Assembly (NCBI GenBank): GCA_014803435.1
Contig: JACYFD010000001.1
Span: 1,054,001-1,118,000, forward strand
Length of the DNA: 64,000 nt
Source: Cellulosimicrobium terreum
GTDB lineage: Bacteria; Actinomycetota; Actinomycetes; Actinomycetales; Cellulomonadaceae
Direction of reading: 5' to 3'
The position numbers and the translations under genes were made by a program. Each line of letters opens with the position of its first letter. Position 1 is the stretch's first letter. This document shows, piece by piece, positions 7,737-16,389 of the stretch. Below the pieces are notes generated by a model. That model saw nothing but the letters and a program-made list of their open reading frames with translations. It did no database searches and was not told the origin of the DNA.

Positions 7737-9011
7737 TCAGCCGAGCAGCGGGTCGGCCGCGGTGGCCGCGTCCTGCAGGGCCTGCTCCGGCGTCTTCTCG
7801 CCGATGAGTGCGGCCTGGATCTCGGGTGCGAGGACGCCCATGACCTCACGGGACTTCTCGTTGATCTCGCCCGCGGTCGTGTACTGGAGGGAGTCCTCGA
7901 GCGCGGACTGGATCGGGTCGTCGCCGTAGAGGCCGGACTCGCTCTCGTACGGGGAGAACCAGCCGGCGGCCTTCGCGTAGTCGGCGGTCACCTCGGGCGA
8001 GGTCGCGAACGCGGCCCACTTGCCCGCGGCGTCCACGTTCTCCGCGGTCTTGAGCACGGACAGGGACCCGACGGTGCCGAAGGCGACCGGCTCCGCCTCC
8101 TTGAGCGGCGGCAGGACGACGACGTTCTCCTCGCCCCAGAAGCCGGCGACGTCGGCCGGGCCCTGCTGCCAGGTGCAGGCGATCTTGCCCTTGGCGGTGT
8201 TCGTCTGCTCGAACGCCGGGATGGTCGTCAGCAGGTCCTTCTCGATGTACCCGCCCTCCGCGAGGTCGACCACGAACTGCAGGGCCTCGACGCCCTCAGG
8301 GGAGTCGAAGTCCACGGACGTGCCGTCCTCGGAGAAGACCGAGCCGCCCGCCTGCCAGAGCAGCGGGTAGAAGGACTCGTTGAGGGTGGCGTCGACCGAA
8401 CCCCAGTAGTTCGTCGCGTCGTACCCGGCCTCCTTGAACGCGGGGGCGAGCGCCAGGAGGTCGTCCCACGTCTCGGGGTAGTTGCCCTCCTCGCCGATCG
8501 CCTCGAACGCCGCGGCGTTGCAGACGAGCGGCTTGGTGTTCATGACCAGCGGGGATCCGAGCATCGCGCCGTCGACCGTCACGGCCTCGCTCGCGTTCTC
8601 GCGCAGGTCCCCGACCTGGTCGGTCACGTAGTTGTCGACCGCGGCGAGGGACTTCGCGTACTTCGGGATCTGGTCGGGGATGAGGTAGACGACGTCCGGG
8701 CCCTTGTTGCCGGCGATGGCCGTCGCGAGGGTCTCGTCGCGACCCGCCCAGGGGTAGATCTCGACCTTGACGTCGACGTCCGGGTTCTCCTCCTGGAAGG
8801 TGGCGATCTGGTCGTCCCAGAACGACTTGTGGGCAGCCTCGTCCGCGATGACGGGGTAGGTCCACATCGTCACGGAGCCGGACGCGGCACCGTCCTCGGG
8901 GGTGGGGGTGGAGTCACCGGCACCGGCACCGCCGGCACAGGCGCTGAGCGCGCCGAGCGTGCCGACCGCGAGAGCGGCGGTCCAGAGGCGCTTCGTCGTG
9001 CGCAGGGTCAT
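7737..9011 (-). CDS. Extracellular solute-binding lipoprotein (CUT1 sugar ABC transporter)
   Basis: 424 aa. A short basic N-terminus, a hydrophobic stretch and the lipobox LSAC (Cys at about residue 25) mark a lipoprotein anchored to the outer face of the membrane. The linker after it is Gly/Thr/Glu-rich. The mature part has the family 1 solute-binding features: an aromatic-rich ligand area with WAGRDET and later the FATSPEVTADYAKAAGWFS segment. It hands an oligosaccharide or sugar acid to the two permeases encoded downstream. A GGAG ribosome site precedes the ATG. The ligand is unknown. Co-expression with the Gfo/Idh gene upstream suggests a derivatised sugar. Confidence 0.95.
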   Translation of the reverse strand: MTLRTTKRLWTAALAVGTLGALSACAGGAGAGDSTPTPEDGAASGSVTMWTYPVIADEAAHKSFWDDQIATFQEENPDVDVKVEIYPWAGRDETLATAIAGNKGPDVVYLIPDQIPKYAKSLAAVDNYVTDQVGDLRENASEAVTVDGAMLGSPLVMNTKPLVCNAAAFEAIGEEGNYPETWDDLLALAPAFKEAGYDATNYWGSVDATLNESFYPLLWQAGGSVFSEDGTSVDFDSPEGVEALQFVVDLAEGGYIEKDLLTTIPAFEQTNTAKGKIACTWQQGPADVAGFWGEENVVVLPPLKEAEPVAFGTVGSLSVLKTAENVDAAGKWAAFATSPEVTADYAKAAGWFSPYESESGLYGDDPIQSALEDSLQYTTAGEINEKSREVMGVLAPEIQAALIGEKTPEQALQDAATAADPLLG

Positions 9012-9032
9012 CGACGTGTCTCCTTGGTGTCG

Positions 9033-9049
9033 TCCCGCCGTCGGCGGGA
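9033..9049 (-). terminator. Small hairpin between Gfo/Idh and binding-protein genes
   Basis: TCCCGCC (9033-9039) pairs with GGCGGGA (9043-9049) across a 3-nt loop in the 69-bp gap. Stability is modest and there is no U-tract, so it may tune rather than stop transcription. Confidence 0.35.
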
Positions 9050-9080
9050 GCTGGGTGGGTGTCCGGGGCGGACGGTGGTG

Positions 9081-10373
9081 CTATCGCGTCGGGACGTCGA
9101 CGATCGTGCGTCGGTGTCTCGACTCCTCGGCCGCGAACACGGCGAGGTGGCTCTGGAGGGACTCGACGGCCCCCGAGCGAACGTGGCTCGGGTCGCCGGT
9201 GGCGACGGCGCGGACGAAGGCGTCCATCACGCCGCTGTCCCCGCCGCCGTGGTCGTCGGCGGCGTTCGTCGCGCCGTGGTGGCCCGCGTCGTGCACGGTC
9301 ACGCTGCCGTCGCGGAAATCCGTGACCCGGACCTTCTCCCCGTCGCCGTCGAGGCATCCGTGGGTGCCGAAGATCTGGGTCTTGCGATGGTCCTGCTCGG
9401 AGAACGCCGTCATGGTGAAGGTCGCGGCACCGCCGCCCTCGAGCTCCATCGCGAGGACCTGGTGGTCGACGACGTCGTTGTCCGAGGCGTAGACGCAGCG
9501 GCCGTAGTCGCCCGTGCGCAGCGCGTCGACGACGCCGGCCTCGTCGGTCGCGTCCGTGATGACGGACACGGGCCAGATCGGCCCCTGCTCGCGCAGCGTC
9601 GTGAGGTACAGGCGCGGCGCCGAGTAGGGGCACGTCGGCTCGAGCGGGCAGTCCAGGCACCGGGCGGCAGCGCCGGCCGGTCGCTGCTCGGGGCGGAAGT
9701 GCTGGAGGGAGCCGAAGCTCGCGACGCTCGCGATGCGCTTGCCGGTGACGTACCGGATCCAGTCGAGGTCGTGGCTCGACTTGGCGAGCAGCATGGGGCT
9801 GGAGGTCTCCTCGCTGCGCCACGGCCCGCGCACGTAGGAGTGCGCGTCGTGCCACCATCCGACGGGCTCGAGGTGCTGGACGTTGACCACCTCGCCGAGG
9901 ACGCCGGAGTCGACGACGGACTTCACGAGGTCGGTGTACGGCATGTACCGCATGACGTGGCACACGCCGAACAGGACCCCGGCGGCCTCGACCGCGTCCA
10001 CGACGTCGCGGCACTCCTGCGGGCTCGGGGCGAGGGGCTTCTCGACGAGCACGGCGTAGCCCTGGGGAGAGAGCGCGACGACCGGGTCGCGGTGCTCACG
10101 GTCCTGCGTCGCGACGATCACCATGTCGGCGACGCGACCGGGACCGCCGGCCGCACGGTCGAGGTCGCCGGCGGCGACGAGGTCGCGCCACGACGCGTAC
10201 TGTGCAACGTGGTTCCCCTCCGCGACCACGAGCTCCCGCTGGTGCTCCCGAGGGTCCGCCACGGCGACGAGGCGGGCGCGGTCCGGGTTGGCCGCGATCC
10301 AGCGCGCGTACGTCTGGCCGCGGTTGCCGGCGCCGACGAGGGCGACGGTCACGGGGCTGGAGGTGGGGCTCAC
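9081..10373 (-). CDS. Gfo/Idh/MocA-family oxidoreductase
   Basis: 430 aa. N-terminal Rossmann domain with GAGNRGQ near residue 15 and the family's signature EKPLA; the C-terminal substrate domain includes SSHDLDWIRY, whose Asp/His pair lies where the catalytic His region is expected. A Cys cluster (CLDCPLEPTC) sits in the middle and could be structural. The enzyme would oxidise, reduce or epimerise a sugar or inositol using bound or free NAD(P). The GTG start at 10373 has AAGGA 8 nt upstream. It is the first gene of the operon running to 2509, with the TGCTATAGCA operator about 75 bp before it. Confidence 0.92.
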   Translation of the reverse strand: MSPTSSPVTVALVGAGNRGQTYARWIAANPDRARLVAVADPREHQRELVVAEGNHVAQYASWRDLVAAGDLDRAAGGPGRVADMVIVATQDREHRDPVVALSPQGYAVLVEKPLAPSPQECRDVVDAVEAAGVLFGVCHVMRYMPYTDLVKSVVDSGVLGEVVNVQHLEPVGWWHDAHSYVRGPWRSEETSSPMLLAKSSHDLDWIRYVTGKRIASVASFGSLQHFRPEQRPAGAAARCLDCPLEPTCPYSAPRLYLTTLREQGPIWPVSVITDATDEAGVVDALRTGDYGRCVYASDNDVVDHQVLAMELEGGGAATFTMTAFSEQDHRKTQIFGTHGCLDGDGEKVRVTDFRDGSVTVHDAGHHGATNAADDHGGGDSGVMDAFVRAVATGDPSHVRSGAVESLQSHLAVFAAEESRHRRTIVDVPTR

Positions 10374-10440
10374 AGGGGCGGTCCTTGCTTCGTTGCGATG
10401 GTCCTGGCGGGTGGGGCCTCACGGCCCCCGCAGGCTTCGT

Positions 10441-10459
10441 TTGCTATTTGCTATAGCAA
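10441..10459. promoter_or_regulatory. GntR operator upstream of the Gfo/Idh-ABC operon, with extra half-site
   Basis: A perfect 12-bp palindrome TTGCTATAGCAA at 10448-10459, preceded by a further half-site TGCTAT at 10442-10447 in the same 7-bp phase seen at 26621-26637. Identical cores occur at 16270, 17190 and 26628. It is the probable binding site of the GntR protein encoded at 16390-17076. Confidence 0.8.
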
Positions 10460-10553
10460 CTCTGCCAGGCCGATGTTACGCCAGATCGGCGCTCTTGTTA
10501 ACACGACGGGTGCTGCGTGCCGAGTTGTGAGCAATGTGCAGGTCGCGAGCTCC

Positions 10554-10609
10554 CGAGCCCCGGGTCGCCACCCGTCCGACGCGGCGACGGGGTGGCAACC
10601 CGGGGCTCG
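10554..10609. repeat. Palindromic intergenic repeat, copy A; probable terminator
   Basis: A 20-bp stem with one mismatch (10554-10573 with 10590-10609) and a 16-nt loop. It starts 7 bp beyond the stop of the beta-helix gene ending at 10617, so it probably terminates that operon. It belongs to a dispersed family built on CCGAACCC-GGTTGC arms, with other copies at 34424, 35326 and 57946. Confidence 0.75.
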
Positions 10610-10616
10610 GCACCGA

Positions 10617-12827
10617 TCACACGACGAGGTTGCCCGTGGTCAGGACCCGGTCGCCGTCCTCGGGGAAGGCCGAGCGGGTGACGCCCTGCTCGACGTTGCC
10701 GCTGTGCAGCAGGTGGGAGCCCCCGCCGAACGCGGCCGGGTCGAGCGAGACCGTGCCGCCGGTGAACGTCGAGCCCACGGCGGACCACCTGTTGACGCCG
10801 GACTCGAGCCGCGCGTGACGGGTCCCGCTCGTGCCCGCGGCGCTCCGCACGCCGTCGAGCGCCCACGTGACCGGCCCGTCGGCAGCGACGCGCGACAGGA
10901 AGCTGCCGCCCGCAGGATCACCCTCGAGGCGGGCGCCCCCGTCCAGCCGGACGGTCTGCTCGCTCGTGCCGGCCGCGACGAGGGCCACGTTGCGCAGCAC
11001 TCCGCCGCGAACGGTGAGGGGGCCGCTCGCCGTGACGGTGCCCTCGCCCTCAGCGGCCTCGAGCGTGCATGAGTCCAGGACGACCTCGCCCGACCCGGCG
11101 CACGACGCGTTCTTCAGGCCGGTCAGCGTGGTTCGCACGAGGTGCACGGGGGTGGTGACGTTCGCCTGCGTGATCGGGGTGTCCGGCAGCACGGCGAACT
11201 GCGACCCCTCGATGACGTTCGGGCGCTTCGAGAGCGTGGACGCCTGGGAGATGATCAGCGTGTCGTCCGCCTGGCAGCCGCGCAGCTGTACGCCGTCGGC
11301 GTTGACCCACATCATCCCGGAGCCCGCGAGCCCTTCCTTGCGGATCACCTGGACGTCCTGGAGCGTCAGGTCGACCACCTTGACGCGCGCGACGAACCAC
11401 GAGCACACGTGCCTGGTCACCGTGATGCGCTTCGCGGCGCCGCCCCACGCCGCCCCGGAGTTGGCGAACGTCATGAGGCCCGAGTTCCCGACGTACGTGA
11501 GGTCGTGCTCGTACTGGCCGTGCGTGACGAACGGGCCCTGGTCGTCGCCGTCGCCGTGGCAGTTCTCGACGAGCCCGTACGACGACGCCGTCCAGTCGTT
11601 GAGGTGGCGCGCGTTGCTCGTGCGGCAGTCGACGACGTGCCCGTAATTGCAGTAGATCTGCTGCGTCAGGTAGCCGGCGCCGCCCCACGTGATCGACGCC
11701 GGGTTGGCGAGCGTGCAGCCCGAGGTGCGGAAGAACGTGCTCCACCGGCGCATGACGAGGGGCCAGAACGTCGCGACCCCGTGCACGTTCTCGACGTCGC
11801 AGCTCACCGCGTACTCGTAGGCGATGGGGTGGGAGCCCGTGTACTGGTCGCCGTCCGCGCGCCCGACGAACGACAGGTTCCGCACGTGCACCTGCTCGAC
11901 GGGCTCGACACGGGTCCAGGTGAGCGTGCGGCCCTTCGCGAGCTCCCACCCGGCCTTGTAGTTGACCCGCACGTGCGTCGCGTCGACGATCTGCGTGACC
12001 TGCACGAGCCGCTGCAGCTCGCGCTCCCACGTCCCGGTGAGCGCGTCGACCTGGAGCGCGAACCACTGCCCGACCTCGAACGCGGAGGAGTCCGCGACCT
12101 CGTAGTCGTCGCGCAGCTCCGGCATCAGGGCGGTGAGGGTGTTCGTGCGCACGTCGTCGGTGACGTTCCCGCGGAAGAACATGACGGCCGCGAAGGGGTC
12201 GTCCTTGCCCGCGTCCTCGATGCCCTCGGTGGTCATGGTGTGGCCGCCGAGGTCGATCTCGAGGTGGGACCGGGTGAACGTGTGGCGGCGGACGAAGTTG
12301 AGGTCGGTGTGGGCCTCGATGCGGGAGACGGACGGGTCGTCGACGAGCGCGTCGAGCGCGTCGTCGGCCGTGCCGGCCGGCGCGTCGGCGCCGAGGACGC
12401 CGAACCAGCGGAAGTCGGCGGTGCCGGTGTGCAGGGTGTGCCAGCGTCCCTTCGCGGTGGCGTCCTTCGGCGCGAGGACCGTGCCGCCGTTGGGCTCCGC
12501 CGTGCTCCTGGCGTCGTAGCGGACGAGGCGAGCCGCACCGTCACCGGCTGCCGCGTGCCCCAGCAGCTGGGCCACGGCGCCGTCGTCGAGCTTCTTTGCC
12601 CGCCACCCTGTGAGCTCGTCCACGGTCGCGGCGACCAGCACCTCGTCGTCGGGCTTGTCGTCCTTCTTCGCGACCAGCGGAGCCCCGGCGAGCGGTGCGG
12701 CCTGCGCGGCTCCGTCGCCGAGCGCGACCGCGCCCGCGGCGAGGGAGGCGATGCCCGCCACACGCAGGAGGCTGCGGCGCGACGGCGTCGGGTGCGCGGA
12801 GTCGGTTGTCGTGGTCTCGAGGGTCAT
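10617..12827 (-). CDS. Secreted (Tat) right-handed beta-helix protein
   Basis: 736 aa. The N-terminus holds a twin-arginine signal (SRRSLLRVAGIASLAAGAVA, then an AQAA cleavage-like site), so the protein is probably exported folded. The rest is rich in short repeated strands, Asn and Gly turns (LNFVRRHTFTRSHLEIDLGG, LTPVEQVHVRNLSFVG-like segments), as in pectate-lyase-type parallel beta-helices of polysaccharide lyases or hydrolases. No family-defining catalytic triad could be assigned. The ATG at 12827 has GAAAGGA 7 nt upstream. It lies 22 bp after a paralogue (12850-14976) and ends at a strong hairpin. It is a likely extracellular or surface enzyme for the polymer whose fragments are imported by the adjacent ABC system; this is inference from context. 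Confidence 0.85.
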   Translation of the reverse strand: MTLETTTTDSAHPTPSRRSLLRVAGIASLAAGAVALGDGAAQAAPLAGAPLVAKKDDKPDDEVLVAATVDELTGWRAKKLDDGAVAQLLGHAAAGDGAARLVRYDARSTAEPNGGTVLAPKDATAKGRWHTLHTGTADFRWFGVLGADAPAGTADDALDALVDDPSVSRIEAHTDLNFVRRHTFTRSHLEIDLGGHTMTTEGIEDAGKDDPFAAVMFFRGNVTDDVRTNTLTALMPELRDDYEVADSSAFEVGQWFALQVDALTGTWERELQRLVQVTQIVDATHVRVNYKAGWELAKGRTLTWTRVEPVEQVHVRNLSFVGRADGDQYTGSHPIAYEYAVSCDVENVHGVATFWPLVMRRWSTFFRTSGCTLANPASITWGGAGYLTQQIYCNYGHVVDCRTSNARHLNDWTASSYGLVENCHGDGDDQGPFVTHGQYEHDLTYVGNSGLMTFANSGAAWGGAAKRITVTRHVCSWFVARVKVVDLTLQDVQVIRKEGLAGSGMMWVNADGVQLRGCQADDTLIISQASTLSKRPNVIEGSQFAVLPDTPITQANVTTPVHLVRTTLTGLKNASCAGSGEVVLDSCTLEAAEGEGTVTASGPLTVRGGVLRNVALVAAGTSEQTVRLDGGARLEGDPAGGSFLSRVAADGPVTWALDGVRSAAGTSGTRHARLESGVNRWSAVGSTFTGGTVSLDPAAFGGGSHLLHSGNVEQGVTRSAFPEDGDRVLTTGNLVV

Positions 12828-12849
12828 GGGTCGTCCTTTCGTGGAGCGG

Positions 12850-14976
12850 TCAGAGGGTGAGGGTCGAGTCCACGACGACGTCGTCGCCGGAGACGGGCAG
12901 GCCGGAGCGGTCGACGCCGGTCTCGACGCAGCGCGCGTGCAGCACCCGCGTGCCCGCGGGGAGGTCGAACCCGCCACCGGTGAAGCGGGTGCCGATGGCG
13001 GAGTAGCGGTCCCCGTCGCGCAGCGCGACGTGCGCCGTCCCGTCGGGAGCGGTCGACGACGCGCCGCGCAGGACGACCTCGACCACCCCGGGGCCGTCGG
13101 CGCGGGAGACGAGCGCGCCGATCGTCGTCGTGCCCGCGAGGCGCACGCCGTCGAGCACGAGCCGCTGGTCGCGGACCGCGCTCAGCCGGATGCCGACGCC
13201 GTCCCACGACCCGCCCGTGACCGTGACGTCGGCCGATCCGACATCGAGCGGAGCGGCCGGGGAGTCCTTGCTCCCGCCCGCGAGCCGGCAGTCGGTGAAC
13301 GTCACCGGTCCGGCGCCTCGCAGGATCGTGCCGTCGGCACCGGTGAACGTCGTCCGCACGAAGTGCACGGGGTTCGTCACCGGCGTCTGGTGCAGCACCG
13401 ACCCCGCGGGCAGCGCGAACGCGCAGTCCTCGACGACGGTCGGGCGTCGCGAGAGCGACGAGCGCTGGCCGACCGCGAAGAAGCCCGCCGTGCAGCCGCG
13501 GACCTGCGCGCCGTCCGCGTTGATCGTCATGGTGGCCTGCGGGTCGAACGTCGAGCGGGCGACGACGTGGACGTCCTCGAGCGTCAGGTCGGTGATCTTC
13601 GTGCCCGCGACGAACCACGAGCACGTGTGGTGCTTGACGGTGATGCGTTTCGCGGCCGTGCCCCACTGCGCGCCGGAGTTCGCGATGTCCATGAGCCCGC
13701 TGTTGCCGACGAACACGAGGTCGTGCTCGTACTGGCCGTGCGTCGTGAACGGGTTGCCGCCCTCGTCGTCACCGTCGCCGTGGCAGTTCTCCACCAGGCA
13801 GTACGCCGACGCGGTGAGGTCGTTGAGATGACGTGCGTTGTGGCTGCGGCAGTCGGAGACACGGCCGTCGAGGCAGTAGATCTGTTGCGTCAGGTACCCG
13901 GCGCCGCCGTAGAACACCGTGGGCGGGTTGCTCACCGAGCACCGCTCGGTCGCGAAGTGCGTGTTCCACCGGCGCATGACGACCGGCCACCACGTGCGCG
14001 AGGCGTGGACGTCGGAGACGTCGCAGCGCACCGCGTACTCGAACGCGACGGGGTGCGAGCCGGTCATCTCCCGGTCGTCGGGGAGCTCGCCGTTCTCCGG
14101 TCCGTCGTAGGGGCCGGAACCGACGAACGTCATGTTGCGGACGTGCACCTGCTCGACGGGCTCGACTCGCCGCCACGTGAGGGTGCGGCCCGCGGGGAGC
14201 TCCCACCCGTTCTGGTAGCTCACGCGCACGTGCGTCGCGTCGACGACCTGCGTGACCTGCACGAACCGCTGGAGCTCGCGCTCGTCCGCTCCGCCGTCCG
14301 GGCGGGCGTCGGACTGGAGCGCCCACCACTGGTCGACGGCGAACGCGGACGAGTCGCTCACCTCGAACACGTCGCCGAGGTCGGGCAGCGTCGCCGCGAG
14401 GGTGCGGGTCTGGGTCTCGTCGGTCACGCGGCCCTGGAAGAACAGGACCGCACCGAAGGGGTTGTCGTGCGTGTTGCGCTCGATGCCCTCGGTCGTGACG
14501 GTGTGGCCGCCGAGGTCGATCTCGAGGTGGGACCGGGTGAACGTGTGGCGGCGGACGAAGTTGAGGTCGGTGTGGGCCTCGATGCGGGAGACGGACGGGT
14601 CGTCGACGAGTGCGTCGAGCGCGTCGTCGGTCGTGCCGGTCGGGGCGTCGGCTCCGAGCACGCCGAACCAGCGGAGGTCCCCGGTGCCGGTGTGCAGGGT
14701 GTGCCAGCGGCCCTTGGACGTGGCGTCGGCCGGGGCGAGGACGGTGCCGCCGTTGGGTTCGGCGGTGCTCCTGGCGTCGTAGCGGACGAGGCGCGCGGCG
14801 CCGTCGCCGGGGGTGGCGTGGCCGAGGAGCTGGGCGACGGTGCCGTCGTCGACCGTCTTCGTGGGCCAGCCGGTGAGCTCGGCGACGGTCGCGGCGACGA
14901 GCACGCGGACGTCGGGTGGGCGGGGAGGGCTTGCCGGGTGATGCGGGGATCTGGCTGTGGTGGACAACTCTGGCAC
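12850..14976 (-). CDS. Beta-helix protein, paralogue lacking a recognisable signal peptide
   Basis: 708 aa, co-linear with the neighbouring gene throughout (VLVAATV-ELTGW near the N-terminus, then LNFVRRHTFTRSHLEIDLGG, PVEQVHVRN and CSWFVA segments). It differs at the N-terminus: after the GTG at 14976 come about 24 Pro/Ser-rich residues instead of the Tat signal. The frame stays open upstream to a stop at 15153 without an ATG, GTG or TTG. Either the protein is cytoplasmic, is exported in complex with its partner, or has lost its 5' end. No strong ribosome site is seen at 14976, so the start is uncertain. Function is as for its paralogue: probable polysaccharide-active beta-helix, substrate unknown. 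Confidence 0.75.
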   Translation of the reverse strand: MPELSTTARSPHHPASPPRPPDVRVLVAATVAELTGWPTKTVDDGTVAQLLGHATPGDGAARLVRYDARSTAEPNGGTVLAPADATSKGRWHTLHTGTGDLRWFGVLGADAPTGTTDDALDALVDDPSVSRIEAHTDLNFVRRHTFTRSHLEIDLGGHTVTTEGIERNTHDNPFGAVLFFQGRVTDETQTRTLAATLPDLGDVFEVSDSSAFAVDQWWALQSDARPDGGADERELQRFVQVTQVVDATHVRVSYQNGWELPAGRTLTWRRVEPVEQVHVRNMTFVGSGPYDGPENGELPDDREMTGSHPVAFEYAVRCDVSDVHASRTWWPVVMRRWNTHFATERCSVSNPPTVFYGGAGYLTQQIYCLDGRVSDCRSHNARHLNDLTASAYCLVENCHGDGDDEGGNPFTTHGQYEHDLVFVGNSGLMDIANSGAQWGTAAKRITVKHHTCSWFVAGTKITDLTLEDVHVVARSTFDPQATMTINADGAQVRGCTAGFFAVGQRSSLSRRPTVVEDCAFALPAGSVLHQTPVTNPVHFVRTTFTGADGTILRGAGPVTFTDCRLAGGSKDSPAAPLDVGSADVTVTGGSWDGVGIRLSAVRDQRLVLDGVRLAGTTTIGALVSRADGPGVVEVVLRGASSTAPDGTAHVALRDGDRYSAIGTRFTGGGFDLPAGTRVLHARCVETGVDRSGLPVSGDDVVVDSTLTL

Positions 14977-15159
14977 CCTTCGGGACGTCGGGGACGGCCG
15001 TGCGGTGCGGGCGACGCGTGCGCTCCGGCGGCCCGGGGCTGCGGGTGTGTCCGGGGGAGCGGTCGTGCGGGTCGTGCGGGTTCCGGTCCTGCGGTCGGTG
15101 GAGGCTGGTGCGTTCGCGTCGTTGCGACGGTCAACCGGATGTCGAGGAGACTAGCCAGA

Positions 15160-15169
15160 TGCTATGGCA
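15160..15169. promoter_or_regulatory. Variant GntR operator (TGCTATGGCA) upstream of the beta-helix operon
   Basis: One base away from the consensus TGCTATAGCA and embedded in GATGCTATGGCATC. It lies about 185 bp before the GTG at 14976. The second variant at 15231-15240 is its exact reverse complement, centred 71 bp away. Confidence 0.6.
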
Positions 15170-15230
15170 TCGTCAAGGGCAACGGGCCACACGTCATCGC
15201 AGGTCAGAAGATGTTCCCAGGTCAGGCCGA

Positions 15231-15240
15231 TGCCATAGCA
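15231..15240. promoter_or_regulatory. Variant GntR operator (TGCCATAGCA) upstream of the beta-helix operon
   Basis: Reverse complement of the site at 15160-15169. The 290-bp gap 14977-15266 contains only these two operator-like sites. It presumably holds the promoter of the two beta-helix genes; no convincing -35/-10 pair was picked out. Confidence 0.55.
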
Positions 15241-15266
15241 AAAGAAGTTGAGCGCCGCTGGGGCGC

Positions 15267-16241
15267 TTACAGGTAGTCGCCAGGCCAGTGAAAGCCACCG
15301 CGGCCGTCCGACGTCGTCGCCCGCAGGTCGGCCACCGACCGCGGTGCCGCTCGGATCGCCCGCAGCATGCCCGTGCTGTCCGTCGTCGGCCGAGGGTCTG
15401 CCAGGACCGCCGTCGTGAACCGCTCGACGAGGGGGTGCGCAGGGAGGCGCACCTCGAGCCTCCCGGTGCGGTGGTGCCGCGCGCGACGGAGCGTCACGTG
15501 CGCAAGGGCGTCGACCGTCCGGGTCGCGTGGCGCGAGGACGGGTCGGTGCCGATCTCGCGGACCCGCACGGATCCGGAGTCGCGGTCGAGGACCACGTAT
15601 CCCTGCACGTCCCCGGCCTCGGAGCGTGCCGTGAGCACCTCGGCGCCGGCGTACCAGAGCGGGATGCGACGCTCCACGTGCTCCGCGTCGCGACGGGTCG
15701 CCAACGGTCGGTGACTTCCGCCGTCGAGGGTGTCGAACGTGTCGTGCAGCCGGACGATCTGCGCCTCGTCGCCCGGCTCGCCGAACGGCCGGAGCGTCTC
15801 CGTGGGCTCCGCCGGCTCGGCCGCCGGGCGCGGCCGTCCGCTCAGGACCGGCACGTCGAACGTCTCCCACCCGCTCGACCGGTAGACGTCCGGGGTGCCG
15901 GTGAACAGCAGCGACACGTCGACGCCGGCCGCGGCCATCTGCTCGACGGCCGCGCCGAGCGCCTGGCGCACCAGCCCGCGACCGCGAGCCTCGGGTGCCG
16001 AGGCGACGTTCGCGACGCCCCCCGCGAGCCACGTGCCGCCGTCGGGGCCGCCGATCTCTCGGGGCGTCCAGTAGACGGACGCGAGCACGCGGTCCGTCGT
16101 GTCGCCCGTGACGACGATCGTGCGCCCGGACCGCCCGGGGTCCGTCTCGTACACGGGGACCATGAGGGGCGCGTCGAATGTGCTGCGCCACAACGTGTAG
16201 AGGGCGGGCGTGTCGGCGGGGGTCGCGGTGCGCAGGTGCAT
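15267..16241 (-). CDS. GNAT-family N-acetyltransferase, two-domain
   Basis: 324 aa. The N-terminal GNAT domain starts with LRTATPADTPALYTLW and carries the acetyl-CoA pyrophosphate-binding loop as ARGRGLVRQAL (about residues 89-99). The C-terminal half (from about residue 150) resembles a second, degenerate GNAT or sterol-carrier-like domain as in Eis-type proteins. The substrate, an amine or amino sugar, cannot be assigned. A perfect TGCTATAGCA operator lies 28 bp upstream, so it is probably part of the GntR regulon. No clear ribosome site is seen at the ATG. Confidence 0.85.
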   Translation of the reverse strand: MHLRTATPADTPALYTLWRSTFDAPLMVPVYETDPGRSGRTIVVTGDTTDRVLASVYWTPREIGGPDGGTWLAGGVANVASAPEARGRGLVRQALGAAVEQMAAAGVDVSLLFTGTPDVYRSSGWETFDVPVLSGRPRPAAEPAEPTETLRPFGEPGDEAQIVRLHDTFDTLDGGSHRPLATRRDAEHVERRIPLWYAGAEVLTARSEAGDVQGYVVLDRDSGSVRVREIGTDPSSRHATRTVDALAHVTLRRARHHRTGRLEVRLPAHPLVERFTTAVLADPRPTTDSTGMLRAIRAAPRSVADLRATTSDGRGGFHWPGDYL

Positions 16242-16269
16242 GACGTCCAGGGTGGATCTGTTGACGGAG

Positions 16270-16279
16270 TGCTATAGCA
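16270..16279. promoter_or_regulatory. GntR operator upstream of the GNAT gene
   Basis: Perfect palindrome TGCTATAGCA, 28 bp before the GNAT start codon on the minus strand. At this spacing a bound repressor would overlap the promoter. Confidence 0.75.
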
Positions 16280-16348
16280 AACGTAGGGTCGGCGACACCG
16301 TCAGCGAGCGACGCGACGGATCGCGCGGCCGGGCTGGGCCGGTGCGAG

Positions 16349-16380
16349 ACCCTGGGCGGCGGCGTGCCGTCGCCCAGGGT
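16349..16380 (-). terminator. Hairpin terminator after gntR
   Basis: ACCCTGGGCG (16349-16358) pairs with CGCCCAGGGT (16371-16380), and the stem extends inward through a G-T wobble. It begins 10 bp after the gntR stop. No U-tract is present, as is common in high-GC actinobacteria. Confidence 0.6.
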
Positions 16381-16389
16381 GCGCGGCGG

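Noticed and set aside
6978-11072. A 1364-codon plus-strand open frame opposite the ABC operon
   Set aside because: It is a reverse-strand shadow of well-supported minus-strand genes in very GC-rich DNA; its translation is Arg/Gly/Asp-rich low-complexity sequence without domain motifs.
14977-15134. Frameshifted signal peptide for the second beta-helix protein
   Set aside because: The in-frame upstream sequence and the alternative frame starting with TTG at 15134 are Pro/Thr/Arg-rich and show no twin-arginine plus hydrophobic core, so no frameshift repair would restore a signal.
12610-15276. An 888-codon plus-strand open frame opposite the beta-helix genes
   Set aside because: It is a shadow of the beta-helix genes; compositionally skewed and without recognisable motifs.
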